Assembly (NCBI RefSeq): GCF_014650595.1
Contig: NZ_BMVG01000031.1
Span: 1 to 64,000, forward strand
Reading direction: 5' to 3'
From: Streptomyces alanosinicus
GTDB taxonomy: Bacteria > Actinomycetota > Actinomycetes > Streptomycetales > Streptomycetaceae
Length of the DNA: 64,000 nucleotides
Below are positions 16,614 to 25,033 of the stretch, one piece after another (position 1 is the stretch's first letter; every line of letters starts with the position of its first letter). The translations under genes and the position numbers were made by a program. The notes beneath the pieces are model-generated. The model made no database searches, was not told where the DNA came from, and worked only from the letters and a program-made list of their open reading frames with translations.

Positions 16614-16634
16614 GACCATTGCCTCAGCCAGAGG

Positions 16635-16868
16635 TCAGAGGTCGAGCAGGAAGTCGAAGTCGTTGTCCTTCGCGCCCATCAGCCAGGCTTTGGCCTCGTC
16701 CGTCGTGAAGACGTGCGGAAGCCGGGCAGGGTTCTGGGAATCGCCGACCAGGACGTAGCCGTTCTGCACGCCGACCCGGATGCAGTTTCCACCGCCTCCG
16801 CTGTACTTGGAGACTGTCCACTCGACGTTGTCGAGGTCGAAAGAGGACGGGTCGGGCTTCGCTGTCAC
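16635..16868 (-). CDS. DUF397 protein
   Basis: 77 residues of the DUF397 family, the small partner normally encoded next to XRE-DUF5753 regulators in actinomycetes. Recognisable text: WTVSKYSGGGGNCIRVG, then GYVLVGDSQNP and FTTDEAKAWL. The GTG start (16866-16868) overlaps the stop of the upstream regulator by 4 nt (GTGA), so translation is coupled. Family members act with their regulator as a two-gene system likened to toxin-antitoxin pairs or developmental switches (whiJ-like); which role applies here is not visible. Confidence 0.9.
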   Translation of the reverse strand: MTAKPDPSSFDLDNVEWTVSKYSGGGGNCIRVGVQNGYVLVGDSQNPARLPHVFTTDEAKAWLMGAKDNDFDFLLDL

Positions 16869-17767
16869 TGTTGCAGCTCCTTGATCATCTTCTTGAGGCG
16901 TACGCGCGACTCGGTGGGCTCCAATGCCCGCTCCCACAGATTCGTGAAAGCCTCGGTGTAGCGCTGCACATCCGCCTCTCCGTCGTAGTACACCGAGCTG
17001 ACCATGGTTTCCGCCCACACAACCGCGCGGGCGGCTTCTGGGAAGCGCATAACAACGAACGGCCCCGCCTTCCCCGGATGGAGTCCGACCGTGTCCGGGA
17101 GAATCCGGATCTCCTGGCTCGTCTTCTCGGATTCCTCAATGAGCCGCTCCAACTGCACCTGCATTACTGCTGGGTCGCCGACGTCGAGGTGGAGCGCCTC
17201 CTCGTCGATGAGGGCTCGGAAGTCCTGTAGCGCCCAGTCGGCGACCTTCCGCTGCCGGTCCACACGAACATCGGCGAGCGCCTTCACCTCGGCGAGACGG
17301 AGCTCGGGGCGCATGCCAGCAATTACGGCTCGGGCGTATTCCGGAGTCTGGAACAGTCCCGGGATGAGTGCTCGCTCGTAGTTGAGGATGGCGGTGGCTC
17401 TCCGCTCCATCTTCAGGAAGCCCTCGAACTGCATCGGTCCGAGCAGTGCGGCGTTGCGTCGCCACAGTGCTGGTCGCGGCCGTCCGGCCGGAGTGGTGTC
17501 GGCGCTGAGAAGCTGGAGGATCTCGGCACGTTCGGTGGAGTCGGCGTCATAGCAGTCGAGGAGAGCCTCGGCGAGGTCACGGGAGACGCGACGTCGTTGG
17601 CCTTGCTCGAGCCTGCTCAGCCCGCTCGTGTCGATCCTGATGCCACGGTCTCGTAGCACGCCGGCCACGTGGCTTTGCGTCAGGTCGCGGCGTTTCCGCA
17701 ACTCCTCAAGACGGGCGCCTACTTCGCTGAGAGTCAGCGACCAAGGCACCTGGTTCACTTCCGGCAT
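16865..17767 (-). CDS. XRE-family regulator with DUF5753 domain
   Basis: 300 residues. An N-terminal helix-turn-helix (about residues 10-75: LGARLEELRKRRDLTQSHVAGVL-like text, then TSGLSRLEQGQRR) is followed by the DUF5753 domain (about 110-280) with IPGLFQTPEYARA, LIDEEALHL and FPEAARAVVWAE. This is the usual partner of DUF397, which follows with a 4-nt overlap. Met at 17767 (MPEVNQVPW) is chosen; an upstream in-frame start would add 12 residues. Two palindromes about 45-80 bp upstream (17814-17845) are good candidates for an autoregulatory operator. Confidence 0.9.
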   Translation of the reverse strand: MPEVNQVPWSLTLSEVGARLEELRKRRDLTQSHVAGVLRDRGIRIDTSGLSRLEQGQRRRVSRDLAEALLDCYDADSTERAEILQLLSADTTPAGRPRPALWRRNAALLGPMQFEGFLKMERRATAILNYERALIPGLFQTPEYARAVIAGMRPELRLAEVKALADVRVDRQRKVADWALQDFRALIDEEALHLDVGDPAVMQVQLERLIEESEKTSQEIRILPDTVGLHPGKAGPFVVMRFPEAARAVVWAETMVSSVYYDGEADVQRYTEAFTNLWERALEPTESRVRLKKMIKELQQ

Positions 17768-17813
17768 GGTGGCCAGTGTGACGGTTCGTCGGGACCGATA
17801 CAACCAATCCGCC

Positions 17814-17845
17814 GAGCAATTTGCTCAGTCATGTTGCTAACAACA
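17814..17845. promoter_or_regulatory. Twin palindromes upstream of the XRE gene
   Basis: GAGCAA-T-TTGCTC (17814-17826) is a perfect 13-bp palindrome; TGTTG-ctaa-CAACA (17832-17845) follows 5 bp later. They share a TTGCT core and lie in the short divergent region between the XRE gene and the regulator at 17955. Candidate operator for the XRE protein. Confidence 0.5.
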
Positions 17846-17954
17846 CACCCGGAGGAGCATCCTGGCCGGGATCACGAAGTGTGCAGCCTGCGTCGCCCCG
17901 CGTGGTGGCCTTCTGCTGCTCTGCTGCCCATACTCACCCAGGGAGGGCCGCGCG

Positions 17955-19445
17955 ATGCGCCGGACGCTGTTCAGCCTCCTGCTCCAGGAGCGCCAGCTTC
18001 TCCGCTGGGAAGCGTTCTGCGTCCACTTTGCGGCGTCGACAAGGGAGTTGGCTCATGAGTCGGGAAACCGCCGCCTGGCCTCTGTGACTGTAGGACGCAC
18101 AACCTTCGACCGCTGGTCATCCGGAACGTGGTTCGGCCGGCCCCGAGGCGAGGCGGCACAGGTCCTTGAGCGCATGTTCGGGCACACAGTCGATGTGCTA
18201 TTCAGCCCGGCGGACGGCTCTGACTCTATTGCGAAGCCGATCACTGAAGCCGCCGAACGGATCGCTTCGCGGTGGACCACCTCGCGTCTCCTTCTTCCTG
18301 CCGACGCCCTGGTAGGAACTTGGGAGCTGTCTGGCCGGCAGAATCTGGACGGCACCAGCGCCGCGGTGCACTTCCTTCCTGTCGCTCGATGCGGTGATGA
18401 CACGGGTGCCTGGGACATGAACGCGGATGGACTCCACGAACTCGAGCGGTTCTTACGGCCGGCGCGCCGGGGCTTCCTCGTGGGAGTTGAGAACAGGGAC
18501 AACGACCCGCAGTTCTACGTCCGCGACGCTGGCCCAGCACGTAGGGCGGCAAGCTCAGGCATGTCTACGGCGGGGATGACGATCCCCTCGGCTTACCTCC
18601 TGGATGACCTCACCTACGGCATCCTTTGGTCCCTCACGCAGCTCGATGACGGGTTGCTGGCCGACGACCAGGCACTTGATGCGGAGCAGCGCCTCCTCAG
18701 CACCTACCTTGCCCTGCCGAGATCGGCACCCAGCAGAATGTTCGTGGACCTGACCTCGGTCGGCACGAGCTGGGTGGGTTCGGCGTTCTGTGCCCAGCAC
18801 ATTCAGCATCAGCTCGCCGACGCCACCACGGTGCCGACCTTCTGGACCCGGGAACAGAGCGGAGAGGAAGCTGCGCCGTGGCTGTTCTTCCAGCATAAGA
18901 TCGAGTACCTGCGAGCGCTGAATCGCTTCCACAGCACGGCATCGCCGACCACCCGTGTGTTCTGCCTCCCGAACGCCACCGTGACTCGTTCCGAGCGGTA
19001 CGAACGAATCCTCCTGCTCCTGGCCATCGCCCTGATGGAGCACTTCGGCATCCGCGTGCGGGTGATACCGAAGCCGGAGTACTCGGACGTGGACGGCGTG
19101 GCCCTGGTGCCCGGCCAAAGGGCCGTCGTTGCGAACTGGGTGCGAGTCCACGGTGAGGTGCTGTGGGCCGCCAGTACCACTACCAGCCGCGGGGATCTGC
19201 GCACGTACGCCGAGGTGTTCGGCGACGCTCAAGATGAAGATCTCTTGGTGGGCACCGACACGGAAGGGCGGCTGCGGTCGCTCGCGGACTATCTCGACAT
19301 CGACTGGGCATGGCTGACCTCGCGCTGCCGCTCCCTGGGCGAGCACGGCGTGGCCGACCTGGTCCGGCCCCGAAGCAGACTGCTCACCGTCGAGGCAGTC
19401 GACGAGGCCCTCGCCTTCCTCGGCGCACTCGCACCAGACCGCTGA
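17955..19445 (+). CDS. Putative HTH regulator, first gene of an asparaginase operon
   Basis: 496 residues. The N-terminal 90 residues (WEAFCVHFAASTREL, then ASVTVGRTTFDRWSSG and VLERMFGHTVDVLFSP) closely parallel the N-terminus of the TPR regulator at 21022, and the FDRW motif with following basic residues looks like a DNA-binding helix. The rest (about 100-490) has no fold I recognise; it includes FVDLTSVGTSWVGSAF and RVRVIPKPEYSDVDGVAL and ends with a helical SRCRSLGEHGVADLV segment. It could sense a ligand or be an enzyme-like sensor. ATG 17955 follows GGGAGGG. The asparaginase gene starts 45 bp downstream, so the two are probably co-transcribed. Confidence 0.6.
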   Translation: MRRTLFSLLLQERQLLRWEAFCVHFAASTRELAHESGNRRLASVTVGRTTFDRWSSGTWFGRPRGEAAQVLERMFGHTVDVLFSPADGSDSIAKPITEAAERIASRWTTSRLLLPADALVGTWELSGRQNLDGTSAAVHFLPVARCGDDTGAWDMNADGLHELERFLRPARRGFLVGVENRDNDPQFYVRDAGPARRAASSGMSTAGMTIPSAYLLDDLTYGILWSLTQLDDGLLADDQALDAEQRLLSTYLALPRSAPSRMFVDLTSVGTSWVGSAFCAQHIQHQLADATTVPTFWTREQSGEEAAPWLFFQHKIEYLRALNRFHSTASPTTRVFCLPNATVTRSERYERILLLLAIALMEHFGIRVRVIPKPEYSDVDGVALVPGQRAVVANWVRVHGEVLWAASTTTSRGDLRTYAEVFGDAQDEDLLVGTDTEGRLRSLADYLDIDWAWLTSRCRSLGEHGVADLVRPRSRLLTVEAVDEALAFLGALAPDR

Positions 19446-19490
19446 ACCCGCTTCCTTGCCTCGGCATCCACACTCTCCGAAAGGCCCTCT

Positions 19491-20495
19491 GTGAACTCCG
19501 CTGACCCCACCTTGAACCGCAAACTCCTGGTGCTGACCCTGGGTGGAACGATCGCCATGACGCACACTGGCGCAAGCGTCAGCGGCGTCGTGCCGAACCT
19601 GACGGGGGCCGATCTCGTGGCCGCCGTGCCGGGCCTTCGGGAGGTCGCGGAGATCGTCGTTGAGGACTTCCGGCAGATGCCCGGCGCCTCGCTGACGATC
19701 AACGACATCGTCAGCCTCGTTCAGCGGCTCGCCCAGGCCGACCACGAGGGCTTCCACGGCGTCGTCGTCACTCAGGGCACCGACACCCTTGAGGAAACCG
19801 CGTACCTGACCGACCTCTACTACCAGGGCTCCGCTCCCGTGGTGTTCACCGGGGCCATGCGAACGGCGGCTGCGGCTGGGGCTGACGGCCCGGCAAATCT
19901 CCTGGCCTCAGCACAAACGGCCGTCGCCAGCGAGGTGCGGGGGATGGGAGTGCTCGTCGTCCTGAGCGATGAGATCCACGCCGCGCGTCATGTCCGCAAG
20001 ATGCACACCACGAGCACCGGCGCGTTCGCCTCACCTCAGACCGGGCCCGTCGGATACGTGGAGGAGGGGAATCCGCACGTCCGAGGCATCCTCGCACCGG
20101 TCCCGCCCGTCCCCCGGCCCAGTTCTCAGCTGCCCCGCGTGGAGCTCGTCACCGCCACGCTGGGCAGCGACGGCCTCCTTCTCGACGGGCTTGAGGACAA
20201 GCTCGACGGACTGGTGATCGCCGCTTTTGGCGTGGGCCACGTCCCGGAGAGCTGGTGTGCCCGCCTTGAGGCGCTGGCCGACAGGATGCCGGTCGTTCTC
20301 GCCTCTCGCATCGGGGCGGGCCCGATCCTGAACAGCACCTATGCCTTTCCCGGCTCGGAGAGCGATCTGCGGAGCCGCGGACTCATCGGTGCTGGCACGC
20401 TCGATCCGTACAAGGCACGCCTGCTCCTCGGCGCACTCCTCGCCGCGGGCTCGTCCCGCTCCGAGATCGCGAAGGCCTTCCGCGAGCGTCACTGA
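19491..20495 (+). CDS. L-asparaginase
   Basis: 334 residues. Hydrolyses L-asparagine to aspartate and ammonia. Both catalytic triads of the bacterial asparaginase family are visible: LTLGGTIAMT (residues 13-22, nucleophilic Thr) and VVVTQGTDTLEETAY (about 85-99, second Thr-Asp), with GAMRTAAAAGADGPANL following. No signal peptide, so cytoplasmic, closer to type I. The length is normal. GTG 19491 is preceded by GAAAGG. It lies in a run with a regulator, a PPC-domain protein and nucleotide/RNA-handling enzymes; co-expression with them is suggested by spacing. Confidence 0.9.
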   Translation: MNSADPTLNRKLLVLTLGGTIAMTHTGASVSGVVPNLTGADLVAAVPGLREVAEIVVEDFRQMPGASLTINDIVSLVQRLAQADHEGFHGVVVTQGTDTLEETAYLTDLYYQGSAPVVFTGAMRTAAAAGADGPANLLASAQTAVASEVRGMGVLVVLSDEIHAARHVRKMHTTSTGAFASPQTGPVGYVEEGNPHVRGILAPVPPVPRPSSQLPRVELVTATLGSDGLLLDGLEDKLDGLVIAAFGVGHVPESWCARLEALADRMPVVLASRIGAGPILNSTYAFPGSESDLRSRGLIGAGTLDPYKARLLLGALLAAGSSRSEIAKAFRERH

Positions 20496-20526
20496 TCCGC
20501 CCGACCAGACAAGGACCGACCACACC

Positions 20527-21006
20527 ATGCGTTCCACCCTCATCAACACCGGCAGAACCTTCATGCTCGCGCTCGACCACGGCGAGGACTTCTTCACGGG
20601 CCTCACCGCGTTCTGCTCGGAACAGGGCATCCGCGCAGGCTTCATCCCGTCCTTCGTCGGCGGGTTCAGCACAGCCCGGCTGGTTGGATCCTGCACGCCT
20701 CTGGCCAACCCCGAAGCCCCGCTTTGGGAAGAAATCACGGTGGAGACACTCGAAGCGCTCGGGGGCGGAACGCTCGCGTGGGACACCGAAGAAGAGCACC
20801 TTGCTCCCCACATCCATGTCGCCGCCGGCCTCAAGGGCGACTCCGCTCACGGACGGGTCTCTCACCTGCTGGACGCGACCGTGCAGTTCATCTGCGAGAT
20901 TCCCATCATCGAGGTGCTCGGAAGCGAGAACAGGCCTGGACTGACGCGCCGTCGAGCCGCGGAACTGTACGACGTCCCGCTTCTCGGCTTCGGCACCGGC
21001 CTCTGA
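20527..21006 (+). CDS. PPC/DUF296 domain protein
   Basis: 159 residues forming a single PPC (DUF296) domain, the trimeric beta-fold found alone in bacteria and with AT-hooks in plants. LALDHGEDFFTGLTAFC is the first helix; HLAPHIHVAAGLKGDS carries the conserved His pair (H-x-H) and a further His follows at HGRVSH, a likely metal site. The gene starts 31 bp after the asparaginase stop. Function in bacteria is not established; the metal site suggests a small-molecule role. Confidence 0.85.
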   Translation: MRSTLINTGRTFMLALDHGEDFFTGLTAFCSEQGIRAGFIPSFVGGFSTARLVGSCTPLANPEAPLWEEITVETLEALGGGTLAWDTEEEHLAPHIHVAAGLKGDSAHGRVSHLLDATVQFICEIPIIEVLGSENRPGLTRRRAAELYDVPLLGFGTGL

Positions 21007-21021
21007 GTCTCGGAGGCAGTG

Positions 21022-22281
21022 ATGCGCGGAACGGCTCGACGATTCCACCAGGTGGTCACTGGCCGCAACCTGGGCATCTACGAGACGTTCTGTCTCCACT
21101 ACAAGCAAGCCGCCAAGGAAGTGGCACGGCTGGACAGCAACCCCGCTCTTGCCTCTGCATTCGTCTCCCGGTCTGCCTTCGACCGATGGATGATCGGAGA
21201 CATCAAGGGCCTCCCCCGACGGCATACCTGCAGAGTGCTGGAACACCTTCTCGGCGAGCCGGCGGAGAAGCTGTTCGGCCCACCACTGCCATCCACCAGT
21301 CAGCGGAGCGATGCTCAGATCGCGTCCGCTGCCGAAAGCAGGCCCTCGGGGCCCGAGACCGAGTCTCCGCACCTCGCCGCCATGGCGTCCTTCCGGCTTG
21401 CAGACCGCCAGCTCGGGGGCGGTCACGTCTACAGGTCCGTAGTGCAATACCTCCACACCGCCGTCGCCCCCGGTCTCTTCGGCGCAGAGAACCAACCGGG
21501 CGGCGGCGAAGACGCGTTCCGTGCGGCAGCCGTGCTGACGGAGATGGCGGCATGGATGGCCCATGACGCAGGGCGGGACGATCGCGCCAGCGCACTGCGC
21601 CTGGGCCAGAGCCTGACGGACGTCTCTGTCTCGGCCAACGTCCTGGCCGGCATGAGCCACCTGGCCCTTCAGAACGGTCAGGCCAGCGAGGCAGCCGATC
21701 TGGCCCGTCAAGGCCTGAGCCGGATCGCCAGCGCAGCGCCGGTGCCGGTTCTTTCCTCCCGTCTTCACGCCATGGAAGCCCGCGCGCTCGCGCAGCTCGG
21801 CGAGGCGCCCGGGACGCAGCGCGCTCTTGAGAAGGCGCGTGAAACCCTGGCCCTCGCACGCGGGACGACGACTCCGGACTGGGTGGCTCCCTTCGATGAC
21901 GCCGCCCTCGCAAGCGAGTCCGCGTTGGCGCTGCTGGACGCCAACGTGCTCAAGGGTGCCTCGGAGGAGGCCGAGAGGGCGCTAGCACTGCGCGACGCGA
22001 GCCGAGCACGAAGCCGGGCGTTCGGACAGGTCACACTGGCCCGGATTTTCCTGGCACAAGGACAGGTCGACGCAGCGTGCGCTGTAGCGGGTGACCTCCT
22101 GGACGCCTGCCAGCCGGTCGGCTCCCTTCGGCTCAGCGTCCAGCTCGACGGCCTGCAAGGGGATTTCGTGACGCACCGCGGCCACCCCGCTGTGCGTGAG
22201 CTGCTGTCGCGTATGACCGCTGTTGCCCAGCACCGTAGATTGCTGCTCGGCAGTCTCGCCCTCCCGGAAGGCCCGCAGTGA
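21022..22281 (+). CDS. TPR-containing regulator
   Basis: 419 residues. The N-terminal 90 residues repeat the layout of the regulator at 17955 (FCLHYKQAAKEVA, LASAFVSRSAFDRW, VLEHLLGEPAEKLFGP). From about 115 on there are helical repeats of TPR type (AAVLTEMAAWMAHDAGR, HLALQNGQASEAADLARQGL, RALALRDASRARSR), as in many Streptomyces regulators. ATG 21022 has GGAGG at 5-nt spacing; a GTG immediately upstream is too close to it. The stop overlaps the Nudix start (GTGA). Confidence 0.7.
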   Translation: MRGTARRFHQVVTGRNLGIYETFCLHYKQAAKEVARLDSNPALASAFVSRSAFDRWMIGDIKGLPRRHTCRVLEHLLGEPAEKLFGPPLPSTSQRSDAQIASAAESRPSGPETESPHLAAMASFRLADRQLGGGHVYRSVVQYLHTAVAPGLFGAENQPGGGEDAFRAAAVLTEMAAWMAHDAGRDDRASALRLGQSLTDVSVSANVLAGMSHLALQNGQASEAADLARQGLSRIASAAPVPVLSSRLHAMEARALAQLGEAPGTQRALEKARETLALARGTTTPDWVAPFDDAALASESALALLDANVLKGASEEAERALALRDASRARSRAFGQVTLARIFLAQGQVDAACAVAGDLLDACQPVGSLRLSVQLDGLQGDFVTHRGHPAVRELLSRMTAVAQHRRLLLGSLALPEGPQ

Positions 22282-22793
22282 CCGTTGCACCCAGGCCAGG
22301 CGAACCTGGCCGTGACGCGTACCTCGCCGAGGGCAACGCGAAGCAGGCCCGGAAGCGGGTGGCCGCCGACGCCCTGATCCGCGACAGGCAAGATCGCCTG
22401 CTTCTGGTGAACCCCACCTACAAGGAAGGATGGGACCTTCCCGGCGGGATGGCGGAGGAGAACGAACCGCCCGAGCACGCCGTACGTCGCGAGCTTGCGG
22501 AAGAGCTCGGCCTAGCCGTCGGTGATCTGCGCTTTCTTTGCGTGGACTGGGTGGCACCGCATGGTCCGTGGGACGATCTCCTGGGATTCGTGTTCGACGC
22601 TGGCGTCCTGGAACCGGAGCAGATCGCGCAGCTGTCACCACAGGACGAGGAGATCTCGGAGCATCGGTTTTTCGAGCGCGGCGAGGCACTGCGGCAGCTC
22701 CCCGAGCGACAGCGCGCTCGCACCGTCCAGGCGCTGCTAGCCCTGGATGACGGGTCCCCGCGCTACCTTCAGAACGGAGGTCCTCGATGCTGA
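22278..22793 (+). CDS. Nudix hydrolase
   Basis: 171 residues with a perfect Nudix box, G-x5-E-x7-REL-x-EELGL, at about residues 56-78 (GGMAEENEPPEHAVRRELAE). It hydrolyses nucleoside-diphosphate-linked substrates with Mg or Mn bound by the REXXEE glutamates; the substrate is unknown. The N-terminal ARKRVAADALI and DRLLLV strands complete the fold. The GTG start overlaps the previous stop by 4 nt and its stop lies inside the next gene's first codons (ATGCTGA). Confidence 0.92.
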   Translation: MTVAPRPGEPGRDAYLAEGNAKQARKRVAADALIRDRQDRLLLVNPTYKEGWDLPGGMAEENEPPEHAVRRELAEELGLAVGDLRFLCVDWVAPHGPWDDLLGFVFDAGVLEPEQIAQLSPQDEEISEHRFFERGEALRQLPERQRARTVQALLALDDGSPRYLQNGGPRC

Positions 22794-23518
22794 GCGACCG
22801 CCACCCGCTGCGAGACGTTCTGACGAGGGACGACCGATCCTTCCCGCCTGCTCCTCCGAGTGACCTGGACGATCCTGTCCTGATCGTCGAACACGACTGG
22901 GCCGCCTTCGCCGCTCTGAACGCGATGACTGATCACTGGGACCGCCCAGGATGGACGCAGGGCCAACGGCACTTCTATTGGCTGATCACGGACTTCGGAT
23001 CGCCGGTCCTGGAAGCCCATGCCGCCCAGTGCCAGCAGCAGATCGAGCATCTCGGCATGGACCTCGTGCCAACGGACGGGATGCACATCACCGTAGTGAA
23101 GGTCGGCTCCGCGGCGCAGATGCGACCGGACGTGTTGGACCGGCTCTGCCGTGAGGCGTGGCAGCTGCCTGTCGCGCCTTTCCCTCTCCTGGCCCATCCC
23201 GTGGCTGGCTCCCGAGGAGCCGTGCGCTTCACTCTGACCCCGTGGACGCCACTGGTAGCTCTCCACCTCACCCTGACGGACGTGAGCCGGCGCGTCGGAG
23301 TGCCGGGCGGAGCACCGTCCTCGGGTTACCGACCCCACCTCGGACTCGCGTACAACCCCTGCCGCCGCCCGGCCGCACCCGTGGTTAATGCCGTCAGCGA
23401 GCTACGAAAGCTACCGCCTGTTCCGTTGCAGGTGAGTGCGGTCGACCTGGTCGAGCTCCGGCGAGAAAGGTCCGCCTACCGCTGGGAGACGATCGTGACC
23501 GTGCCCCTGGCCGGCTGA
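22787..23518 (+). CDS. 2H phosphoesterase / 2'-5' RNA ligase-like protein
   Basis: 243 residues. The first 2H motif is intact (MHITVVKV, H-x-T, about residue 103); the second reads YRPHLGLAYN (about residue 184), where H-x-T/S has become H-L-G. Conserved surroundings (FYWLITD, VDLVELRRE) support the LigT/2H fold. Such enzymes open cyclic 2',3'-phosphates or act on 2'-5' linkages. The Ser/Thr-to-Gly change may alter activity. RBS ACGGAGG, 7-nt overlap with the Nudix gene; last gene of the run, convergent with the aldo-keto reductase 16 bp away. Confidence 0.75.
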   Translation: MLSDRHPLRDVLTRDDRSFPPAPPSDLDDPVLIVEHDWAAFAALNAMTDHWDRPGWTQGQRHFYWLITDFGSPVLEAHAAQCQQQIEHLGMDLVPTDGMHITVVKVGSAAQMRPDVLDRLCREAWQLPVAPFPLLAHPVAGSRGAVRFTLTPWTPLVALHLTLTDVSRRVGVPGGAPSSGYRPHLGLAYNPCRRPAAPVVNAVSELRKLPPVPLQVSAVDLVELRRERSAYRWETIVTVPLAG

Positions 23519-23534
23519 ACGGCCCGTTCCTCGA

Positions 23535-24566
23535 TCACACGTTCACCCCGGCAACGGGGACGCCACCTGCTCGATCCTGCAGGCCGATCCGTATGCGAGT
23601 AAAAACTTCCTGAACCTCGGCGAGCTCCTCGTCCGACAACGGGCCGGCGAGACAGCTGAAGTACTGCTCCACCTGCCGTTCATCACCCACGCCCACGACC
23701 ACAACAGCGTGCGAGGCCGCTTGGAGGGTGAAGCGCAGTGCCAGCCGCACCAAGGAGCTTGGTGCCCCTCCGAATCGGAGGGACAACTCCGCCAAGCCCC
23801 GGTCGATCACCATGGCGGCCGCATCCGCATCGGCGAGCGCCCGACCTTCCAGGGCGGCGAGCGCTCTGGCCGGACAACCGCCGACCAGCGCACCGTGGGC
23901 CAGGGGGGAGGCAACCACGAGGCCGACGCCGTGCCGCGCGGTGAAGGCACCAAGGTCCTCTCCGTCTTCCAGAATCGCGAGGGGGAGAAGCCCGCTGGCC
24001 TGCGTCCAGACCACGTCCGGCCTGATCCGGTCAAATAGTTCACGGAAACGCCGTATGTGCCGCGCGGAGTCGCGGGAATCGGGGCCGCGAAGACCGACGG
24101 CCCTGATCTGACGAAGGTCTCGCATCGCCTGCAGTTGCTCGATAACCGGATCGAGGTGCTGATCCCCCAATCCGAAGTCATAGGAATCAAGTGTGTAGAC
24201 GGCCAGAGCGTCCAGGTAGAGATTCTCCAGCGTCTGTTCGAGCTGGTGCCGCAGTCGGCAGCCGGCGTACGGGTGCGATGCTGAACCGCGCACGTGCCCG
24301 ACCTTGCCGGCGACCTGCACCGTGTGGCCCGGGAATTCCCGGAGCACCTTGCCGATCAACCTCTCCGCGTGCCCACTGCCGTAAAAGTCAGCGGTGTCGA
24401 CAAGGTCGACGCCCGACTCCACAGCCCGCCGTAGCCCGTCAAGCAACCGCCCGTCGTTGATGCATCTGGAGGACGGACCCCAACGTGAGGTTCCGCTGCT
24501 GATGCCCAGTGGCCGGAAGACAAGGTCACCGCACAAGGAACGCGGGACAAGATCATGCGGAGTCAT
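23535..24566 (-). CDS. Aldo-keto reductase family protein
   Basis: 343 residues with the AKR barrel: FRPLGISSGTSRWG at the N-terminus, then GVDLVDTADFYGSGHAERL carrying the catalytic Asp and Tyr (about residues 60-68), VAGKVGH with the Lys (about 88-90). The fourth catalytic residue, a His usually in a LHxPD strand, is not obvious: the strand reads AVYTLDSYD. C-terminal VVVVGVGDERQVEQ corresponds to the NADP-binding end. The ATG overlaps the stop of the upstream ATPase gene (ATGA). Probably NADPH-dependent; substrate unknown. Confidence 0.8.
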   Translation of the reverse strand: MTPHDLVPRSLCGDLVFRPLGISSGTSRWGPSSRCINDGRLLDGLRRAVESGVDLVDTADFYGSGHAERLIGKVLREFPGHTVQVAGKVGHVRGSASHPYAGCRLRHQLEQTLENLYLDALAVYTLDSYDFGLGDQHLDPVIEQLQAMRDLRQIRAVGLRGPDSRDSARHIRRFRELFDRIRPDVVWTQASGLLPLAILEDGEDLGAFTARHGVGLVVASPLAHGALVGGCPARALAALEGRALADADAAAMVIDRGLAELSLRFGGAPSSLVRLALRFTLQAASHAVVVVGVGDERQVEQYFSCLAGPLSDEELAEVQEVFTRIRIGLQDRAGGVPVAGVNV

Positions 24567-25033
24567 CGAGCAGCGCCGACCTCTCGGTGCAGGAAGACTG
24601 CGACAACACGCTTCCCGTGGTCCTCCGGCTGCACCTCCCACGCGCTGGACAGCACGTCAACCAGAAAGAGGCCCCTGCCGCCCTCGTCGAACTCATCGGC
24701 CAACTGCAGCGAGCCCGGGACGGCCTCGACGTCCGCGCCGCTGTCGCTGACTTGCACGGTCGCCCCCCAGACGTACAGATCAAGGGAGATGCCGATCGCG
24801 GCCTTGGCGTGTTGAACGGCGTTTCCTACAAGCTCATCAGCCACCAGGACAACATCATCCACCCAGCTCTGGCCGGCCTTTCCCGCAAGGACGTCACGGA
24901 CCAAGCGCCGGGCAGCCTGCTGCGGGGCTGCGAGGCCGCTGATGTCACAGGCGACGTGCGTCAGCGGGGCACCGTCCAGGCCGCCATGACCGCACGCTGA
25001 TTCGGTGGTGATGGGGTCGAGCACGGGGATCAC
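24563..25033 (-). CDS. Anti-sigma-factor-like ATP-binding protein (HATPase_c)
   Basis: 156 residues, the RsbW/SpoIIAB-like ATPase family very common in Streptomyces. The N-box is DDVVLVADELVGNAVQHA (about residues 70-87), followed by VQVSDSGADVEA (G1 box) and GGRGLFLVDVLSSAW (G2). Such proteins bind an alternative sigma factor or act on an anti-anti-sigma protein. GTG at 25033 is chosen because GAGGAGG precedes it; an upstream open frame has poor composition. It is translationally coupled to the downstream aldo-keto reductase. Confidence 0.85.
   Translation of the reverse strand: MIPVLDPITTESACGHGGLDGAPLTHVACDISGLAAPQQAARRLVRDVLAGKAGQSWVDDVVLVADELVGNAVQHAKAAIGISLDLYVWGATVQVSDSGADVEAVPGSLQLADEFDEGGRGLFLVDVLSSAWEVQPEDHGKRVVAVFLHREVGAAR

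Noticed and set aside
18555-19757. 400-codon minus-strand frame opposite the 17955 regulator
   Set aside because: Antisense shadow of a gene with clear homologous segments; no start signal.
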